Shown here piece by piece: positions 54,350 to 63,873 of a DNA stretch of 64,000 nucleotides. A model generated the notes under the pieces. That model had not been told where the DNA came from and made no database searches. It saw nothing but the letters and a program-made list of their open reading frames with translations. Each line of letters begins with the position of its first letter. The stretch's first letter is position 1. The translations under genes were made by a program, and so were the position numbers. This stretch comes from Bacillota bacterium (lineage in GTDB: Bacteria; Bacillota; Clostridia; Christensenellales; Aristaeellaceae). The stretch spans positions 18,333 to 82,332 of the forward strand of contig JAEZHM010000048.1 of NCBI GenBank assembly GCA_023416585.1, given 5' to 3'.

Positions 54350-54994
54350 ATGAAAAAACTGTTATACATTATTGCAAACTCCAAGGCTGAAGAACAGTCT
54401 TCAAGCAGGACGGTAAGCAGGGGATTGGTCAATGCAATCAAGGAAAATGTACCAGATGTGAAACTGGAGGAGCTGAACCTGTATGAAAATCATATACCAC
54501 AGTTAAAAGGCTGCTATTTTGAAAGCAGAAGTGCAATCGTCAGTTCAGAAGCCAGAAGCAAACTTACCGCTGAGGAACAAAAAGAGGTTGCAAGAATTGA
54601 ACAACTCTGTGATCAGTTTATGGCAGCCGACATTTATGTTCTGGCCGCTCCCATGTGGAGTTTGTCCTTTCCGGCTCCTGTTAAGGAATATCTGGACTGT
54701 ATTATCCAGGCAGGGAAGACAATCTCGTTTGAAAACAACAAACCACATGGCCTTATGAACGATAAGGATAGGGTGTTTATTTATGTTCAGTCTTCCGGCG
54801 CCAACATCCCATGGATATTAAAACCGGCTCTTTCGAAAGGATTAAACTATGTACATGATATCATAAAATTTATTGGTATCAATACGTTTGAAGATCTGTT
54901 GGTAGACGGCACAGGAGAAACAGAAGAAGAACGTCAAAACGCTATAAAAGCTGCTATTGATACAATTCCTCAGCTTGTTGAAAAACTGTTTTAG
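54350..54994 (+). CDS. azoR: FMN-dependent NADH:quinone/azo reductase
   Basis: 214 residues. Flavodoxin-like AzoR/NQO1 family: the start LLYIIANSKAEEQSSSRTVS (phosphate binding), AAPMWSLSFPAPVKEYLDCI (contacts the isoalloxazine), and the ladder VFIYVQSSGANIPWI. Reduces quinones or azo dyes with NADH. ATG 54350 is preferred over 54341, since AAGGGTG lies 10 nt away from it. Single gene. Confidence 0.88.
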   Translation: MKKLLYIIANSKAEEQSSSRTVSRGLVNAIKENVPDVKLEELNLYENHIPQLKGCYFESRSAIVSSEARSKLTAEEQKEVARIEQLCDQFMAADIYVLAAPMWSLSFPAPVKEYLDCIIQAGKTISFENNKPHGLMNDKDRVFIYVQSSGANIPWILKPALSKGLNYVHDIIKFIGINTFEDLLVDGTGETEEERQNAIKAAIDTIPQLVEKLF

Positions 54995-55133
54995 ATGAAA
55001 AGCAGCATCTGAAATACATTCCAAAAATTCTTGTTTAAAGCTTAAGTGGCAAAATCTTCGGATGTAAATATGCTTGGTAATTCGTTGGGACGCAAATTCC
55101 TTTTGAAACAGCCCAACGCCATTGCCTCTTTGT

Positions 55134-55922
55134 TCAAATCAACCTGTCTTTGCGGGAGCCCGCTGTTAAGAAACGCCACATAGCCTTTCGGTTTGTCAGC
55201 CAGGAGATTTGAACGTCATTTCTGGTGTTGCTGAGTATTCTCGGTACGAAGAATTTTGCAACTGACTCAGGCTTATCGGCCAATATATTGAATATCCTTC
55301 TGAATTTCTCATCCGCCAAGACTTCAGCAGGCACACCATCAGGTGTTTTTGTGATAAAGTCAGTAAGCATCATGCCCGGAGATAAGCGCCCTGCAGTTAT
55401 GCCGGTGCCTTCCAACTCCTTAGCAAGCCCTTTCATAAAGTATGTTAATGCGTGCTTGGTGGTACCGTATAATATTGTTTTTATCTGAATCATGTTGTTG
55501 GAGCCCAAACCCTCCATGCTGTATATGGCGCCATGCCCCTGCTTGATCATCCCCGCTGCCGCAATCTGTGATCCAAATATCATACCGGTAATATTGGTCA
55601 TAATAGTGTTTCCGGTGTAGGTTTCGCCTGTTTCCCACGAAAACATGTGCGGCGTGTTTTGCCCGGCGTTATTGATCCATATATCTATTCCACCCCACTG
55701 CATCAAAGAAGCGTCCCATAGTTTTTGCAGGCTTGCTTTTTCCTGAACGTTGCATGCGACATAGATATATTTTCCCTTAAAAGGCGAAAGTTCAGCGTGA
55801 GCAGCTTCCGCGAGCGCATCACCCCGGCCGGATATTGTAACATTACATCCTGCTCGTAAAAACTCTGTTGCCATAGAAAAACCGATGCCACGGGTACTGC
55901 CCGTTATCACAACATTTTTCAT
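55134..55922 (-). CDS. Short-chain dehydrogenase/reductase
   Basis: 262 residues, classical SDR: VVITGSTRGIGFSMA (TGxxxGIG), NNAG, and the active site YGTTK; a Ser in SMEGLGSNN stands for the usual Ser before it. NAD(P)(H)-dependent oxidoreductase with unknown substrate. Co-transcribed with the flavodoxin gene, 12 bp after its stop. Confidence 0.88.
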   Translation of the reverse strand: MKNVVITGSTRGIGFSMATEFLRAGCNVTISGRGDALAEAAHAELSPFKGKYIYVACNVQEKASLQKLWDASLMQWGGIDIWINNAGQNTPHMFSWETGETYTGNTIMTNITGMIFGSQIAAAGMIKQGHGAIYSMEGLGSNNMIQIKTILYGTTKHALTYFMKGLAKELEGTGITAGRLSPGMMLTDFITKTPDGVPAEVLADEKFRRIFNILADKPESVAKFFVPRILSNTRNDVQISWLTNRKAMWRFLTAGSRKDRLI

Positions 55923-55934
55923 AAAGTCCCTCCG

Positions 55935-56420
55935 TTACCTTGCATTCAGCCATTTAAGAACAGGCAGGAGATTCTCCTCTTTTACGCCGTCAAAACCGTT
56001 TTCTATAATTGAGATGGCCTCTTCCTGTTTTTCATCTTTATCTTTACGGCTTTTCATCATCTTTACAAACATGGACAACATGATTTTATCCAGGCCCTTC
56101 AGCTCTCTTAGTGGAAAACATCCGCCGCGCAGATAAAAAAACGGTATGCCTTCAAGCTTATTCCTTGCGATCACTGTTTCAGTATCGGGCTCAGCGGTTC
56201 GTCCGGTTCCTGATCCGCAAACCGCTTTGACGCTATATTTTCCCAGTTTGTCAAGACCCTGTATCTTTCCGACTTTCATCCAGCCCAGAAAGATAATTTC
56301 TTCGCTTTGCTTGACCTTGGAAAGCTCTTTTACCCTGAAAACCTTTAGTCCCGTCTTTGTAGAGAGCATTTGGGCATACCTCTTGGTAAAACCAGTTTTT
56401 GATTCATAAATAATCACCAT
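55935..56420 (-). CDS. Flavodoxin-domain protein
   Basis: 161 residues. IIYESKTGFTKRYAQML is the FMN phosphate loop, IFLGWMKVGKIQGLDKL the following strand/loop, and VCGSGTGRT the 90s loop. Similar to HemG-type or flavodoxin_5 proteins, which act as protoporphyrinogen oxidase subunits or electron carriers. First gene of a pair with the SDR. Confidence 0.75.
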   Translation of the reverse strand: MVIIYESKTGFTKRYAQMLSTKTGLKVFRVKELSKVKQSEEIIFLGWMKVGKIQGLDKLGKYSVKAVCGSGTGRTAEPDTETVIARNKLEGIPFFYLRGGCFPLRELKGLDKIMLSMFVKMMKSRKDKDEKQEEAISIIENGFDGVKEENLLPVLKWLNAR

Positions 56421-56484
56421 GTATCTTCCGCCTCCATCAAATAATCTTTGCTAAAACAGCGCATTTCAGGAATATATACAGTAC

Positions 56485-57678
56485 TCACTTCTCCATCCTT
56501 GACATCAATACCACGCATTCCACATGCTCCGTATGGGGAAACATGTCCACCGGCTGTATGACACTAATCTTATACCCCTGCTCATGCAGGTATTTCAGAT
56601 CCCTTGCCTGGGTTTCCACATTGCAGGAGATGTACACAACCCGCTTGGGTGAGAGCTTGCACAGTGCGGAAAGGAACTCCCCGCTGCTGCCGGCCCTGGG
56701 CGGGTCCATGAATACTACATCGGCGGCTTTGCCTTCTTCCGCCATTTTCACCATCACCCGGCCCGCATCACCCTTTAGGATGGATACGTTTTGAATGTTG
56801 TTGGCTTGTGCGTTGCGATTGGCATCCTCTACCGCGGTGGGGTTGAGTTCTATCCCCAGTACTTCCCCAGCCTGATGCGCCGCCGCCAGCCCCAATGTGC
56901 CGATGCCGCAGTATGCGTCGATCACCTTCTCCCGCCCGGTAAGCTCCGCAAGGCGGATGGCCTCCCGGTAGAGCACCTCCGTTTGCGCGCTGTTCACCTG
57001 GTAAAAGGAGCGTGGGGAAATGCGAAAAGTCAGCCCGCACAGCGTATCTTCAATATATCCCGAGCCATACAGCACCCGCTCATGAAAGCCCAGCACCGCG
57101 CTGGAATGCCTGGGATTCACGTTCTGCACGATGGATGTAATTTGCGGGCACTTGGCTGTGATCCTGGAAATGAACTCCCGGCCTGCTGGCAACTCATTCG
57201 CCGCAGTGACTATCGTAAGCAGCATCTGCCCGGTGTGGTGGCCCTTGCGCAAAAGCACGTGGCGCAAAACCCCCGTATTTTTATCTTCTTGGAAAGCGTG
57301 CAGCCGAAGCTCCCTGGCCGTTTCCCTAACCATCGTCAGCACTTCGTCCATCCCAGGCTCGTGGAGCAAACATCCTTCCACCGGGACCACTAGGTGTGTG
57401 CCCTCCCGGTAGATGCCCGAGATCAACTGCCCGTTTGCATACGCGAATGTGGCAATGGCCTTGTTCCGGTAATGGTCCGGTTCGGCCATGCCTAAAATAG
57501 GCCGTGGCTTGCCGAAAGTGGACAGGTGCTTTTTTGCATAAGCCTGCTTCTTTTTCAGCTGCTCTGGATAAGGAAGATGAATCAGGGGGCAGCCGCCGCA
57601 GCCTTTTTCCTTTGCGCCGCAGGTCATAAAGGCACTCACCCTTACCCTTTCCAATGACACGTTCTTTTCTTTTTCCAT
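56485..57678 (-). CDS. rlmD: 23S rRNA (uracil-5-)-methyltransferase, RlmD-like
   Basis: 397 residues. N-terminal [4Fe-4S] site CGAKEKGCGGCP with a further Cys in VEGCLLHEP, and the SAM-dependent methyltransferase core: IDAYCGIGTLGLAAA (SAM loop), MDPPRAG, and the catalytic Cys in VVYISCNVETQARDL. It lacks the usual N-terminal TRAM domain, so it is shorter than E. coli RlmD. Uridine methylation of 23S rRNA or tRNA by SAM. 1 bp before the next gene, one operon with the amidohydrolase. Confidence 0.88.
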   Translation of the reverse strand: MEKEKNVSLERVRVSAFMTCGAKEKGCGGCPLIHLPYPEQLKKKQAYAKKHLSTFGKPRPILGMAEPDHYRNKAIATFAYANGQLISGIYREGTHLVVPVEGCLLHEPGMDEVLTMVRETARELRLHAFQEDKNTGVLRHVLLRKGHHTGQMLLTIVTAANELPAGREFISRITAKCPQITSIVQNVNPRHSSAVLGFHERVLYGSGYIEDTLCGLTFRISPRSFYQVNSAQTEVLYREAIRLAELTGREKVIDAYCGIGTLGLAAAHQAGEVLGIELNPTAVEDANRNAQANNIQNVSILKGDAGRVMVKMAEEGKAADVVFMDPPRAGSSGEFLSALCKLSPKRVVYISCNVETQARDLKYLHEQGYKISVIQPVDMFPHTEHVECVVLMSRMEK

Positions 57679-57679
57679 A

Positions 57680-59302
57680 TTAGCCTTCTACATGCTTTTG
57701 AAAGACGGTCTCGCCGCCCACCATGGTGAAAAGCACCTGCGTGTCCCCTATTTCTTCCGCCGGTATGACAAATATATCACGGTCAAGCAGTACCAGGTCC
57801 GCCAGGTATCCGGGGTAAATGCGGCCCATGCGGTTCTCGTCGAAGGTTGCGTAAGCGCTGCCCAGCGTATAGCTGTCCACGGCGTCGTACACGTCCACCC
57901 GCTCCTCCGGGAAAAATGCAGTCCCGGAGCTATCGTCCTGATCGGTCCTTAAAACGGCGCAGGCGATACCCTTTAAAGGATTCAGCGTTTCCACGGGACA
58001 GTCGCTGCCATAAGCCACATGCATAGCAAGGCGCTGCATGGTGCCAAATGCATAGGAGGTGGAGGCCAATTCCCTACCCACCCGTTTTTCCGCAATATGC
58101 ATGTCGCTGGCCAGAAAGATGGGCTGTACCAGCGCCAGAAGGTCATTCTTCGCCATGCGCGAAACAAGCGGCTGGTCGGTGATCTGGCAGTGTATGATGC
58201 CATGGCGGAGCGGGTTATGACCCTCGCTCGTCACAGCCTCGAAGCACGATATGACGGTATCCATGGCGCCGTCACCGATGGCGTGCACCGCAACTTGAAT
58301 GCCGTTCCGCGAAGCCTTTTGGATATAGGCAGCCATTGCTTCCGGCTCCAGAACACGTATACCGCGGGTTTCAGGCGCATCCGCATAAGGCTCTCTCAAG
58401 AGGGCGGTCCTGGAGCCAAGGGAACCGTCTGCAAACAACTTCAGCGGCCCCATCTTCAAAAAGGGAGCATGCAGGAATTTACCGGTACGGTATCCCCTTT
58501 GTATAAACTCGTCCAAATGAGCCTCGCAGCCGATCCCAGCCTGCTGGGTTACGCGCAGCCGCAGCCCCTTATCATAAAGCCTTGCGTAGATGCGGATCAA
58601 TTCGTCCATATCCCCGCCGGCCGCATCCTGGCTTGCCACCGCCGTCAGACCGTGCCGTAACGCATGGCGCATGGCATAGGTAAGCTGCGCCTCTATCTCC
58701 GCGTCACCGGGCTCCGGCACGATCCTCCACAGGATTTCCATCGCGTTTTCCCGGAAGATGCCGGTAGGCTCCCCCGCTTCATCTACGTCTATCTGCCCGC
58801 CTTCCACCATGGGAACCGGCTTTCCGATGCCTGCCAACTCCAGCGCCTTTGAATTGCAGCACGCAATGTGCCCGCACTTGCGGCTGATGATAATGGCAAG
58901 TCCGGTGGAAATCTTGTCAAGGTCATACCGGTTTGGCAAACGCTGTTCGCCTATGAACTGCTCCTGATCCCAGCCCCTGCCGGTGAGGACGGCTCCGGGC
59001 TTTAGATTCAACCGGGCTATGATCTCGCGTCCCTTTTGAATCATTTCACCGATGGACGCAACATTGGCGGCAGGAATAGCGCCGGCCGCGCGGCCAAAAT
59101 GCATCAAATGCATATGGCAGTCATGAAATCCGGGCAGGAGCAGGCGCCCGCCGGCATCAATGTGCTCAGTGCCGGCGCATGCCAAAGCCAGCACCTCTTC
59201 ATTTGTGCCGGTCAGGGCGATATGCTCTCCCCTTATAAGCACCGCCTGGGCGAAATTTTCGCGCCCGATATATACTTTTGCATTGTAAATCGCTTTATCC
59301 AT
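57680..59302 (-). CDS. Amidohydrolase family 3 (YtcJ-like)
   Basis: 540 residues. Amidohydrolase with GFHDCHMHLMHF (first His pair), later His in VHAIGDGAMD and HCQITDQPLVSRM, and YGSDCPVETLNPLKGI (metal Asp). The YtcJ/NfdA group hydrolyses N-formyl or amide bonds. Cytoplasmic, no signal. Upstream gene of the operon with the RlmD-like gene; start ATG 59302 after CGGAGGATG. Confidence 0.9.
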   Translation of the reverse strand: MDKAIYNAKVYIGRENFAQAVLIRGEHIALTGTNEEVLALACAGTEHIDAGGRLLLPGFHDCHMHLMHFGRAAGAIPAANVASIGEMIQKGREIIARLNLKPGAVLTGRGWDQEQFIGEQRLPNRYDLDKISTGLAIIISRKCGHIACCNSKALELAGIGKPVPMVEGGQIDVDEAGEPTGIFRENAMEILWRIVPEPGDAEIEAQLTYAMRHALRHGLTAVASQDAAGGDMDELIRIYARLYDKGLRLRVTQQAGIGCEAHLDEFIQRGYRTGKFLHAPFLKMGPLKLFADGSLGSRTALLREPYADAPETRGIRVLEPEAMAAYIQKASRNGIQVAVHAIGDGAMDTVISCFEAVTSEGHNPLRHGIIHCQITDQPLVSRMAKNDLLALVQPIFLASDMHIAEKRVGRELASTSYAFGTMQRLAMHVAYGSDCPVETLNPLKGIACAVLRTDQDDSSGTAFFPEERVDVYDAVDSYTLGSAYATFDENRMGRIYPGYLADLVLLDRDIFVIPAEEIGDTQVLFTMVGGETVFQKHVEG

Positions 59303-59449
59303 TGCATCCTCCGGCCGTCAATTTGCCAGGCACATTTTACCACGGTGCCTTCCATTGTACAAGGGAAGCGGCAGGGTGCGTTTGAGGATAGGAAGGAGTG
59401 AGACAGTAATGCATCATTCCATTCGCGCATATACATACATGCTGCCCTG

Positions 59450-59478
59450 TTGCCCTCCCAATACCTAAGGTATATAAT
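59450..59478 (+). promoter_or_regulatory. Promoter of pcp
   Basis: TTGCCC (59450-59455), 17 bp, TATAAT (59473-59478), 24 bp before the ATG at 59502. Confidence 0.6.
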
Positions 59479-59501
59479 CAAACCCGGGGAGAGTGACACG
59501 C

Positions 59502-60152
59502 ATGACAATTCTGCTGACCGCCTTTGAGCCTTTCGGGGGAGAAAAAATCAATCCGTCCCTGGAGGCCATTCATCTTGTATCCAGCCAGATTGCCGGCGCG
59601 CAAATCATAAAGCTTACGGTGCCTACGGTTTTTGGCCGGGCAGCGGATGTGGTAACGGAAGCCATTGGGTCCCTTCGCCCGCAGGCGGTGGTGTGCGTAG
59701 GCCAGGCGGGCGGGCGCACCGCCATTACGGTGGAGCGGGTGGCTATCAACATAGAGGATGCTTCCATACCCGACAACGTTGGGGTAACCCCGGTGGATAG
59801 GCCCGTTATACCAGGCGCTCCCGCGGCGTATTTTTCCACGCTGCCCATCAAGGACATGGTTAAAGCCATCAGGGATGTAGGGCTGCCCGCGTCGGTTTCC
59901 AACACAGCAGGCACATTTGTCTGCAATCACCTGATGTACGGAGTCCTTCATCTAATAAAGAACGAATTCCCCGGAACGCTGGGCGGCTTTATTCATGTGC
60001 CTTACCTAACAGAGCAGGCAGCCCAAAAAGCAGAGCCGGCGTTCGGCATGGCCCTTAAGGATATCACAAGGGGTCTGGAGGCAGCGCTCGATGCCGTCGC
60101 TGCGGCCCTTCAGCAGAGCAGTGCGGAAGTTAAAGAAATATTCTTGTCATAG
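59502..60152 (+). CDS. pcp: Pyrrolidone-carboxylate peptidase
   Basis: 216 residues. Removes N-terminal pyroglutamate from peptides. Catalytic Glu in VERVAINIED near 80, Cys in NTAGTFVCNHLMY near 143 and His in FIHVPYLTEQ near 167 are all present. Start ATG 59502 with GGGGAGAG 8 nt upstream; GTG 59493 is rejected. Single gene. Confidence 0.95.
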   Translation: MTILLTAFEPFGGEKINPSLEAIHLVSSQIAGAQIIKLTVPTVFGRAADVVTEAIGSLRPQAVVCVGQAGGRTAITVERVAINIEDASIPDNVGVTPVDRPVIPGAPAAYFSTLPIKDMVKAIRDVGLPASVSNTAGTFVCNHLMYGVLHLIKNEFPGTLGGFIHVPYLTEQAAQKAEPAFGMALKDITRGLEAALDAVAAALQQSSAEVKEIFLS

Positions 60153-60170
60153 TATTGATCTCTTCCATTC

Positions 60171-60198
60171 TTGACACTCGCCCCGTCCATGGTATACT
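60171..60198 (+). promoter_or_regulatory. Promoter of the small membrane protein gene
   Basis: TTGACA (60171-60176), 16 bp, TATACT (60193-60198), 33 bp before the ATG. Confidence 0.65.
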
Positions 60199-60231
60199 GT
60201 TTCATGCATTCATAACACAAGGAGTACCTTC

Positions 60232-60504
60232 ATGCGGGCACTGGGCAGACTGATTACTTTTCTTGGACTTGTATCCCTGCTGGCGGGCGGCTACGGCTTT
60301 GCCATCATGCATACCTCCTATGCGCCTGGGCTTACAGGCTGGGCGGCAGAAACCTATATGCATTTCGGTGGTTTTGGCTACAGCCTCAGCCATCCGGAAT
60401 TCCTGCTGCGCGGCATGCAGGCATTTACGATTACGTTCCGCATGGGACTGGCTCTGGGCGGGCTTGGCGGCACCGTTGTAGGCGTGCTGCTTATGAAGCG
60501 CTAA
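60232..60504 (+). CDS. Small membrane protein, unknown
   Basis: 90 residues with helices at ~6-25 (LITFLGLVSLLAGGYGFA) and ~68-88 (GLALGGLGGTVVGVLL), and an aromatic, Gly-rich loop. No family recognised. It lies 14 bp before the nitroreductase gene and has its own promoter, so the two are likely co-transcribed. Confidence 0.55.
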   Translation: MRALGRLITFLGLVSLLAGGYGFAIMHTSYAPGLTGWAAETYMHFGGFGYSLSHPEFLLRGMQAFTITFRMGLALGGLGGTVVGVLLMKR

Positions 60505-60518
60505 GGGAGATGTGTTAA

Positions 60519-61127
60519 GTGGACTGTATAGATGCTATAAAAGTCAGAAGATCCTGCCGTTCTTTTGAAAACACACCTATCCCGGAGGATGTTCTTCATG
60601 AAATGCTTCTGGCGGCCCAGCTTGCACCTTCTGGAGGAAACGGGCAAAACCATCTTTTCGGCGTGATCGACGATAAGGAACTCAAGATTGCGCTGGCGAA
60701 GGCTGCCGGAAACCAAATGTGGATGGCTGAAGCCCCCGTTGTCATTGCCTGCTGCGCAGCCTTGGAGGATGATCTGAAATCGCTGCCCAAGGATGATTTC
60801 GGCCTCATGGTGAATGAGCTGCGGTTTGGGAAACATTTCATCGATTACCTGAATGAATATGAGGATCGGAAGGCTGTAGGAACTCTGTTTGCCAACGCGG
60901 CCCCCCTGATCCCTGCCGAGCATATGGTTCTTGCAGCTGCGGCCCACGGCCTGGCTGCCTGCTTTATCGGCTGGCTGGATGTGAAAGAAGCAGGCCGGAT
61001 ACTCGGTCTGCCCGACGATGTTGTATGCCTGTTCCTTTTGCCGGTGGGCTATCCCAAAGCGAAACCCCGGGCGAAGAAGCTGAAAAACATGGATGAAATC
61101 TCTTTCAGAAACCGGTATATCCGTTGA
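60519..61127 (+). CDS. Nitroreductase-family FMN oxidoreductase
   Basis: 202 residues. RRSCRSFENTPIPEDVLHEML (FMN loop), AAQLAPSGGNGQNHLFGV, ALAKAAGNQMWMAEAPVVIACC, AAHGLAACFIGWL and FLLPVGYPKAKPRA are family elements. Second member in this window; the two are not close paralogues. GTG start at 60519 after AAGGGAGATG. Confidence 0.85.
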   Translation: MDCIDAIKVRRSCRSFENTPIPEDVLHEMLLAAQLAPSGGNGQNHLFGVIDDKELKIALAKAAGNQMWMAEAPVVIACCAALEDDLKSLPKDDFGLMVNELRFGKHFIDYLNEYEDRKAVGTLFANAAPLIPAEHMVLAAAAHGLAACFIGWLDVKEAGRILGLPDDVVCLFLLPVGYPKAKPRAKKLKNMDEISFRNRYIR

Positions 61128-61144
61128 AGAAAACCGCGCGGATT

Positions 61145-62185
61145 TTATCGCGAAGCATAGAATTGAATCAGCAGCCACCGGAAGGTCAGATCATTGACCC
61201 TCCGGTCTTTTGTTTTCCAGTCGCTTTCCAGGTTAAGGCCGACATATTGCGACCACTTGACAAAATAGGGGTGTCTAAGCGGCTTTGTAAAAAGGCCGCC
61301 GCTTTCCTTCACCATGCGGGATACATATTCCAATTGACGGCGGATAGCTTCTGCCTGATGTACGACACCCAGCCTGGCAATCATCTCGGTGCGGTGGAAC
61401 CACATCATCCATCCAGCATCCGTAAGGGCGGCCATGTCATCATTGAAGGTATACATGAATACCGAGGCGGGGCTAATGACCTGCCCTTTGTTTAGCAGTT
61501 TGATTTCGGGGATGGGAGAAAGCGCCGCAAGATGCGTGACAGCCTGCGCCAGCATGGTTTGATTTTCTTCTGTCCGCCAGCTTTTTGTATACGCCAGCAG
61601 CCTAAGATGGTAAACGCAGGGCCATATAACGCCTGACTTGAACACCTTTTTGCCCTTGTAGGGTTCGAAGATATCCTTTATATCCTTTACGCCGCCGGCG
61701 AAGCGGAATGCATCCAGCGCCTCCCGGATGTGCGCTTTGACAAAGTCATGTTCTTCCGCTCCGGCGTAGGCAAACACTGTGGCGCGCATCAGCTTCGATC
61801 CGCCAAGACGCCACGCGTCCAAGGGCTTGCCCACCCGCTGCATGCTGCCCAGGTCAAAATCTTCGCCGCAGTCTAGAATAGCCTGCAGCGCTTTTTGCAC
61901 TGTGGGATGGCCAGGCTCTACGCCTTTTTCCATCAGGAAACGTATGCCGCTCTCCGGCTCATCCGTACCGTGAAAGGTTCCGCCAAGCCAGCCGTCTTCT
62001 TTTTGCAAGGAGAGGATGCGCTTGACCTCCTTTTCCTCAAGGATTTGCTTTTGCAATTCCCGCATCTCGGGGGATTCGATGTCTTCCTGGAATATCTCTT
62101 TCCGGATGTGCCAGGCGATGGACGGGCAGGCGGTTTTCGAAAGGTGCAAAGCCGTTTCCTGAAACATATAGAGCCTCTTTCGCAT
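61145..62185 (-). CDS. Helical repeat protein, terpenoid-cyclase-like (unknown)
   Basis: 346 residues, mainly alpha-helical. LSLQKEDGWLGGTFHGTDEPESGIRFL recalls the helical toroid repeats of squalene-hopene cyclase and prenyltransferases (QxxDGWxG). The DxDD catalytic motif is absent, so enzymatic activity is not shown. Start 62185 used; ATG 62167 with GAGG at 7 nt is an alternative. Function unknown. Confidence 0.55.
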   Translation of the reverse strand: MRKRLYMFQETALHLSKTACPSIAWHIRKEIFQEDIESPEMRELQKQILEEKEVKRILSLQKEDGWLGGTFHGTDEPESGIRFLMEKGVEPGHPTVQKALQAILDCGEDFDLGSMQRVGKPLDAWRLGGSKLMRATVFAYAGAEEHDFVKAHIREALDAFRFAGGVKDIKDIFEPYKGKKVFKSGVIWPCVYHLRLLAYTKSWRTEENQTMLAQAVTHLAALSPIPEIKLLNKGQVISPASVFMYTFNDDMAALTDAGWMMWFHRTEMIARLGVVHQAEAIRRQLEYVSRMVKESGGLFTKPLRHPYFVKWSQYVGLNLESDWKTKDRRVNDLTFRWLLIQFYASR

Positions 62186-62308
62186 GCTTTTTCCTATAGC
62201 AGATTCTTCCTTATTGTACCATATTAAGACATAAACATATAAAATTTTTAAAGGATGGGTACGGGAAGGAAAACTTTTTCAATAATTTCCCTTCCCGCTT
62301 CTATCCCC

Positions 62309-62337
62309 TTGACATCGCTGCTTCTTCATGTTATTAT
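62309..62337 (+). promoter_or_regulatory. Promoter of the metK riboswitch transcript
   Basis: TTGACA (62309-62314), 17 bp, TATTAT (62332-62337), about 13 nt before the start of the riboswitch stem. Confidence 0.75.
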
Positions 62338-62356
62338 CCACTTGCAAAACTGAACA

Positions 62357-62466
62357 CCTTATCCAGAGTGGTGGAGGGACGGGCCCGATGAAACCCGGCA
62401 ACCGGCTTTAGCTTGGTGCCAAATCCCGCAGCGCGGCACGCCGAAAGGCAGCGTTGGCAGATAAGG
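62357..62466 (+). ncRNA. SAM-I riboswitch (S box)
   Basis: P1 stem CCTTATC (62357-62363) with GATAAGG (62460-62466), and the S-box core AGAGTGGTGGAGGGA, GGCCCGATGAAACCCGGCAACC and GGTGCCAAATCC, which hold the kink-turn and SAM pocket. SAM binding keeps P1 closed and lets the terminator at 62487 form, cutting metK expression when SAM is plentiful. Confidence 0.95.
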
Positions 62467-62486
62467 AAGATCGAAAAGATCCAGAC

Positions 62487-62515
62487 CGCCTGCTTGTGCC
62501 GAGCAGGCGTTTTTT
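62487..62515 (+). terminator. Terminator of the SAM riboswitch
   Basis: CGCCTGCT / AGCAGGCG hairpin with loop TGTGCCG followed by six T. It is the expression platform of the S-box riboswitch and lies 25 nt before metK. Confidence 0.9.
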
Positions 62516-62539
62516 CATTTGCAAAAGGAGAGAAAAGCC

Positions 62540-63712
62540 ATGCGCCAATTGTTTACTTCCGAATCCGTTACCGAAGGCCATCCCGACAAAATGTGCGACC
62601 AGATTTCCGACGCGGTGCTGGACGCGATTCTCGAAAAAGACCCCATGGCCCGCGTGGCCTGCGAAACATGCGCCACCACCGGCATGGTGATGGTCATGGG
62701 CGAAATCACCACCAATACCTACGTGTCCATTGACGATATCGCAAGAAAAGTCATCCTGGACATCGGCTACCAAAGCTCCGACCTGTGCTTTGACGGGAAA
62801 AGCTGCGCGGTATTGACCGCCGTGCACGAACAGTCACCCGACATCGCCATGGGTGTGGACAACGCTTTGGAAACCAGGGATGGAGCGCAAGAACACGACA
62901 CCGGCGCCGGCGACCAGGGCATGATGTTCGGCTTTGCCTGCGACGAAACACCGGAAATGATGCCTATGCCCATCGCGCTGGCCCACCGCCTCACCCGCAA
63001 GATGACCGAGCTGCGCAAGAACGGAACGCTAAACTGGATGCGCCCCGACGGCAAATCACAGGTGACCGTGGCTTATGAAGATGGCAAGCCCGTCCATGTA
63101 AACGCGGTGGTCATCTCCACCCAGCACAGCCCGGAGGTTTCCCTGGAGACGATCCGTCAGGAGATTGTGGATCAGGTGATCAACGCTGTGATCCCCGCGC
63201 ATCTGATCGACAAAAACACAAATATTTACGTGAACCCCACCGGCCGGTTTGTGCTGGGCGGCCCTGCCGGCGACAGCGGTCTCACCGGCCGCAAGATCGT
63301 GGTGGATACCTACGGTGGCTATACCCGTCACGGCGGCGGCGCTTTCAGCGGCAAGGACCCCACCAAGGTGGACCGCTCCGCCGCCTATGCCTGCCGCCAC
63401 GCAGCGCTGAACGTGGTGGCCGCAGGCTTGGCCAAAAAGTGCGAAATCCAGGTAGCCTATGCCATCGGCGTGGCCCATCCCGTAAGCCTGTTCGTGGATA
63501 CCATGGGCACAGGCGTGATGAAGGATGAAGACCTGGCAAAGCTCATTGAAAAGGTGTTTGACTTCAGGCCCAACGCCATCATCAAAAGGCTGAACCTGAG
63601 AAGACCAATCTACAGGGCCGTCGCGGCCTACGGGCATTTTGGCAGGACTGATCTTGATCTGCCGTGGGAAAAGCTGGATATGGTGGAAGCGCTGAAGGTG
63701 GCTGCGAAATGA
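62540..63712 (+). CDS. metK: S-adenosylmethionine synthetase
   Basis: Makes SAM from methionine and ATP. 390 residues, normal. Seen: SVTEGHPDKMCDQISDAVLD at the N terminus (methionine and Mg sites), GAGDQGMMFGFACDETPEMMP in the centre, GRFVLGGPAGDSGLTGRKI and the signature GGGAFSGKDPTKVDRSAAY. ATG 62540 is chosen after AAAGGAGAG; the longer frame from 62519 overlaps the terminator. Regulated by the SAM-I riboswitch. Confidence 0.98.
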   Translation: MRQLFTSESVTEGHPDKMCDQISDAVLDAILEKDPMARVACETCATTGMVMVMGEITTNTYVSIDDIARKVILDIGYQSSDLCFDGKSCAVLTAVHEQSPDIAMGVDNALETRDGAQEHDTGAGDQGMMFGFACDETPEMMPMPIALAHRLTRKMTELRKNGTLNWMRPDGKSQVTVAYEDGKPVHVNAVVISTQHSPEVSLETIRQEIVDQVINAVIPAHLIDKNTNIYVNPTGRFVLGGPAGDSGLTGRKIVVDTYGGYTRHGGGAFSGKDPTKVDRSAAYACRHAALNVVAAGLAKKCEIQVAYAIGVAHPVSLFVDTMGTGVMKDEDLAKLIEKVFDFRPNAIIKRLNLRRPIYRAVAAYGHFGRTDLDLPWEKLDMVEALKVAAK

Positions 63713-63714
63713 CC

Positions 63715-63771
63715 AAGGGGCTTTGCCCCCTGGACCCCTACCAAAGGGATACATCCCTTTGGAATCCCCAT
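63715..63771 (+). repeat. Stop-codon-linked two-hairpin repeat after metK
   Basis: Immediately after the metK stop: AAGGGGCTTTGCCCC, CTGGACCCCTACCAAAGGGATACATCCCTTTGG and GAATCCCC. It has the same order of two hairpins as the element behind typA (14865-14932). Confidence 0.65.
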
Positions 63772-63802
63772 GGCGGGATCATCTGCAAATGATATACATA
63801 AG

Positions 63803-63836
63803 CAAGGCCGCATTATAAGGTTGTGGCCTTGTTTTT
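63803..63836 (+). terminator. Terminator after metK
   Basis: CAAGGCC (63803-63809) with GGCCTTG (63825-63831), then five T. About 90 bp after the stop codon. Confidence 0.75.
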
Positions 63837-63873
63837 ATTATTTGCTTTTTATCATTCAATAAGCAAAAGTTAC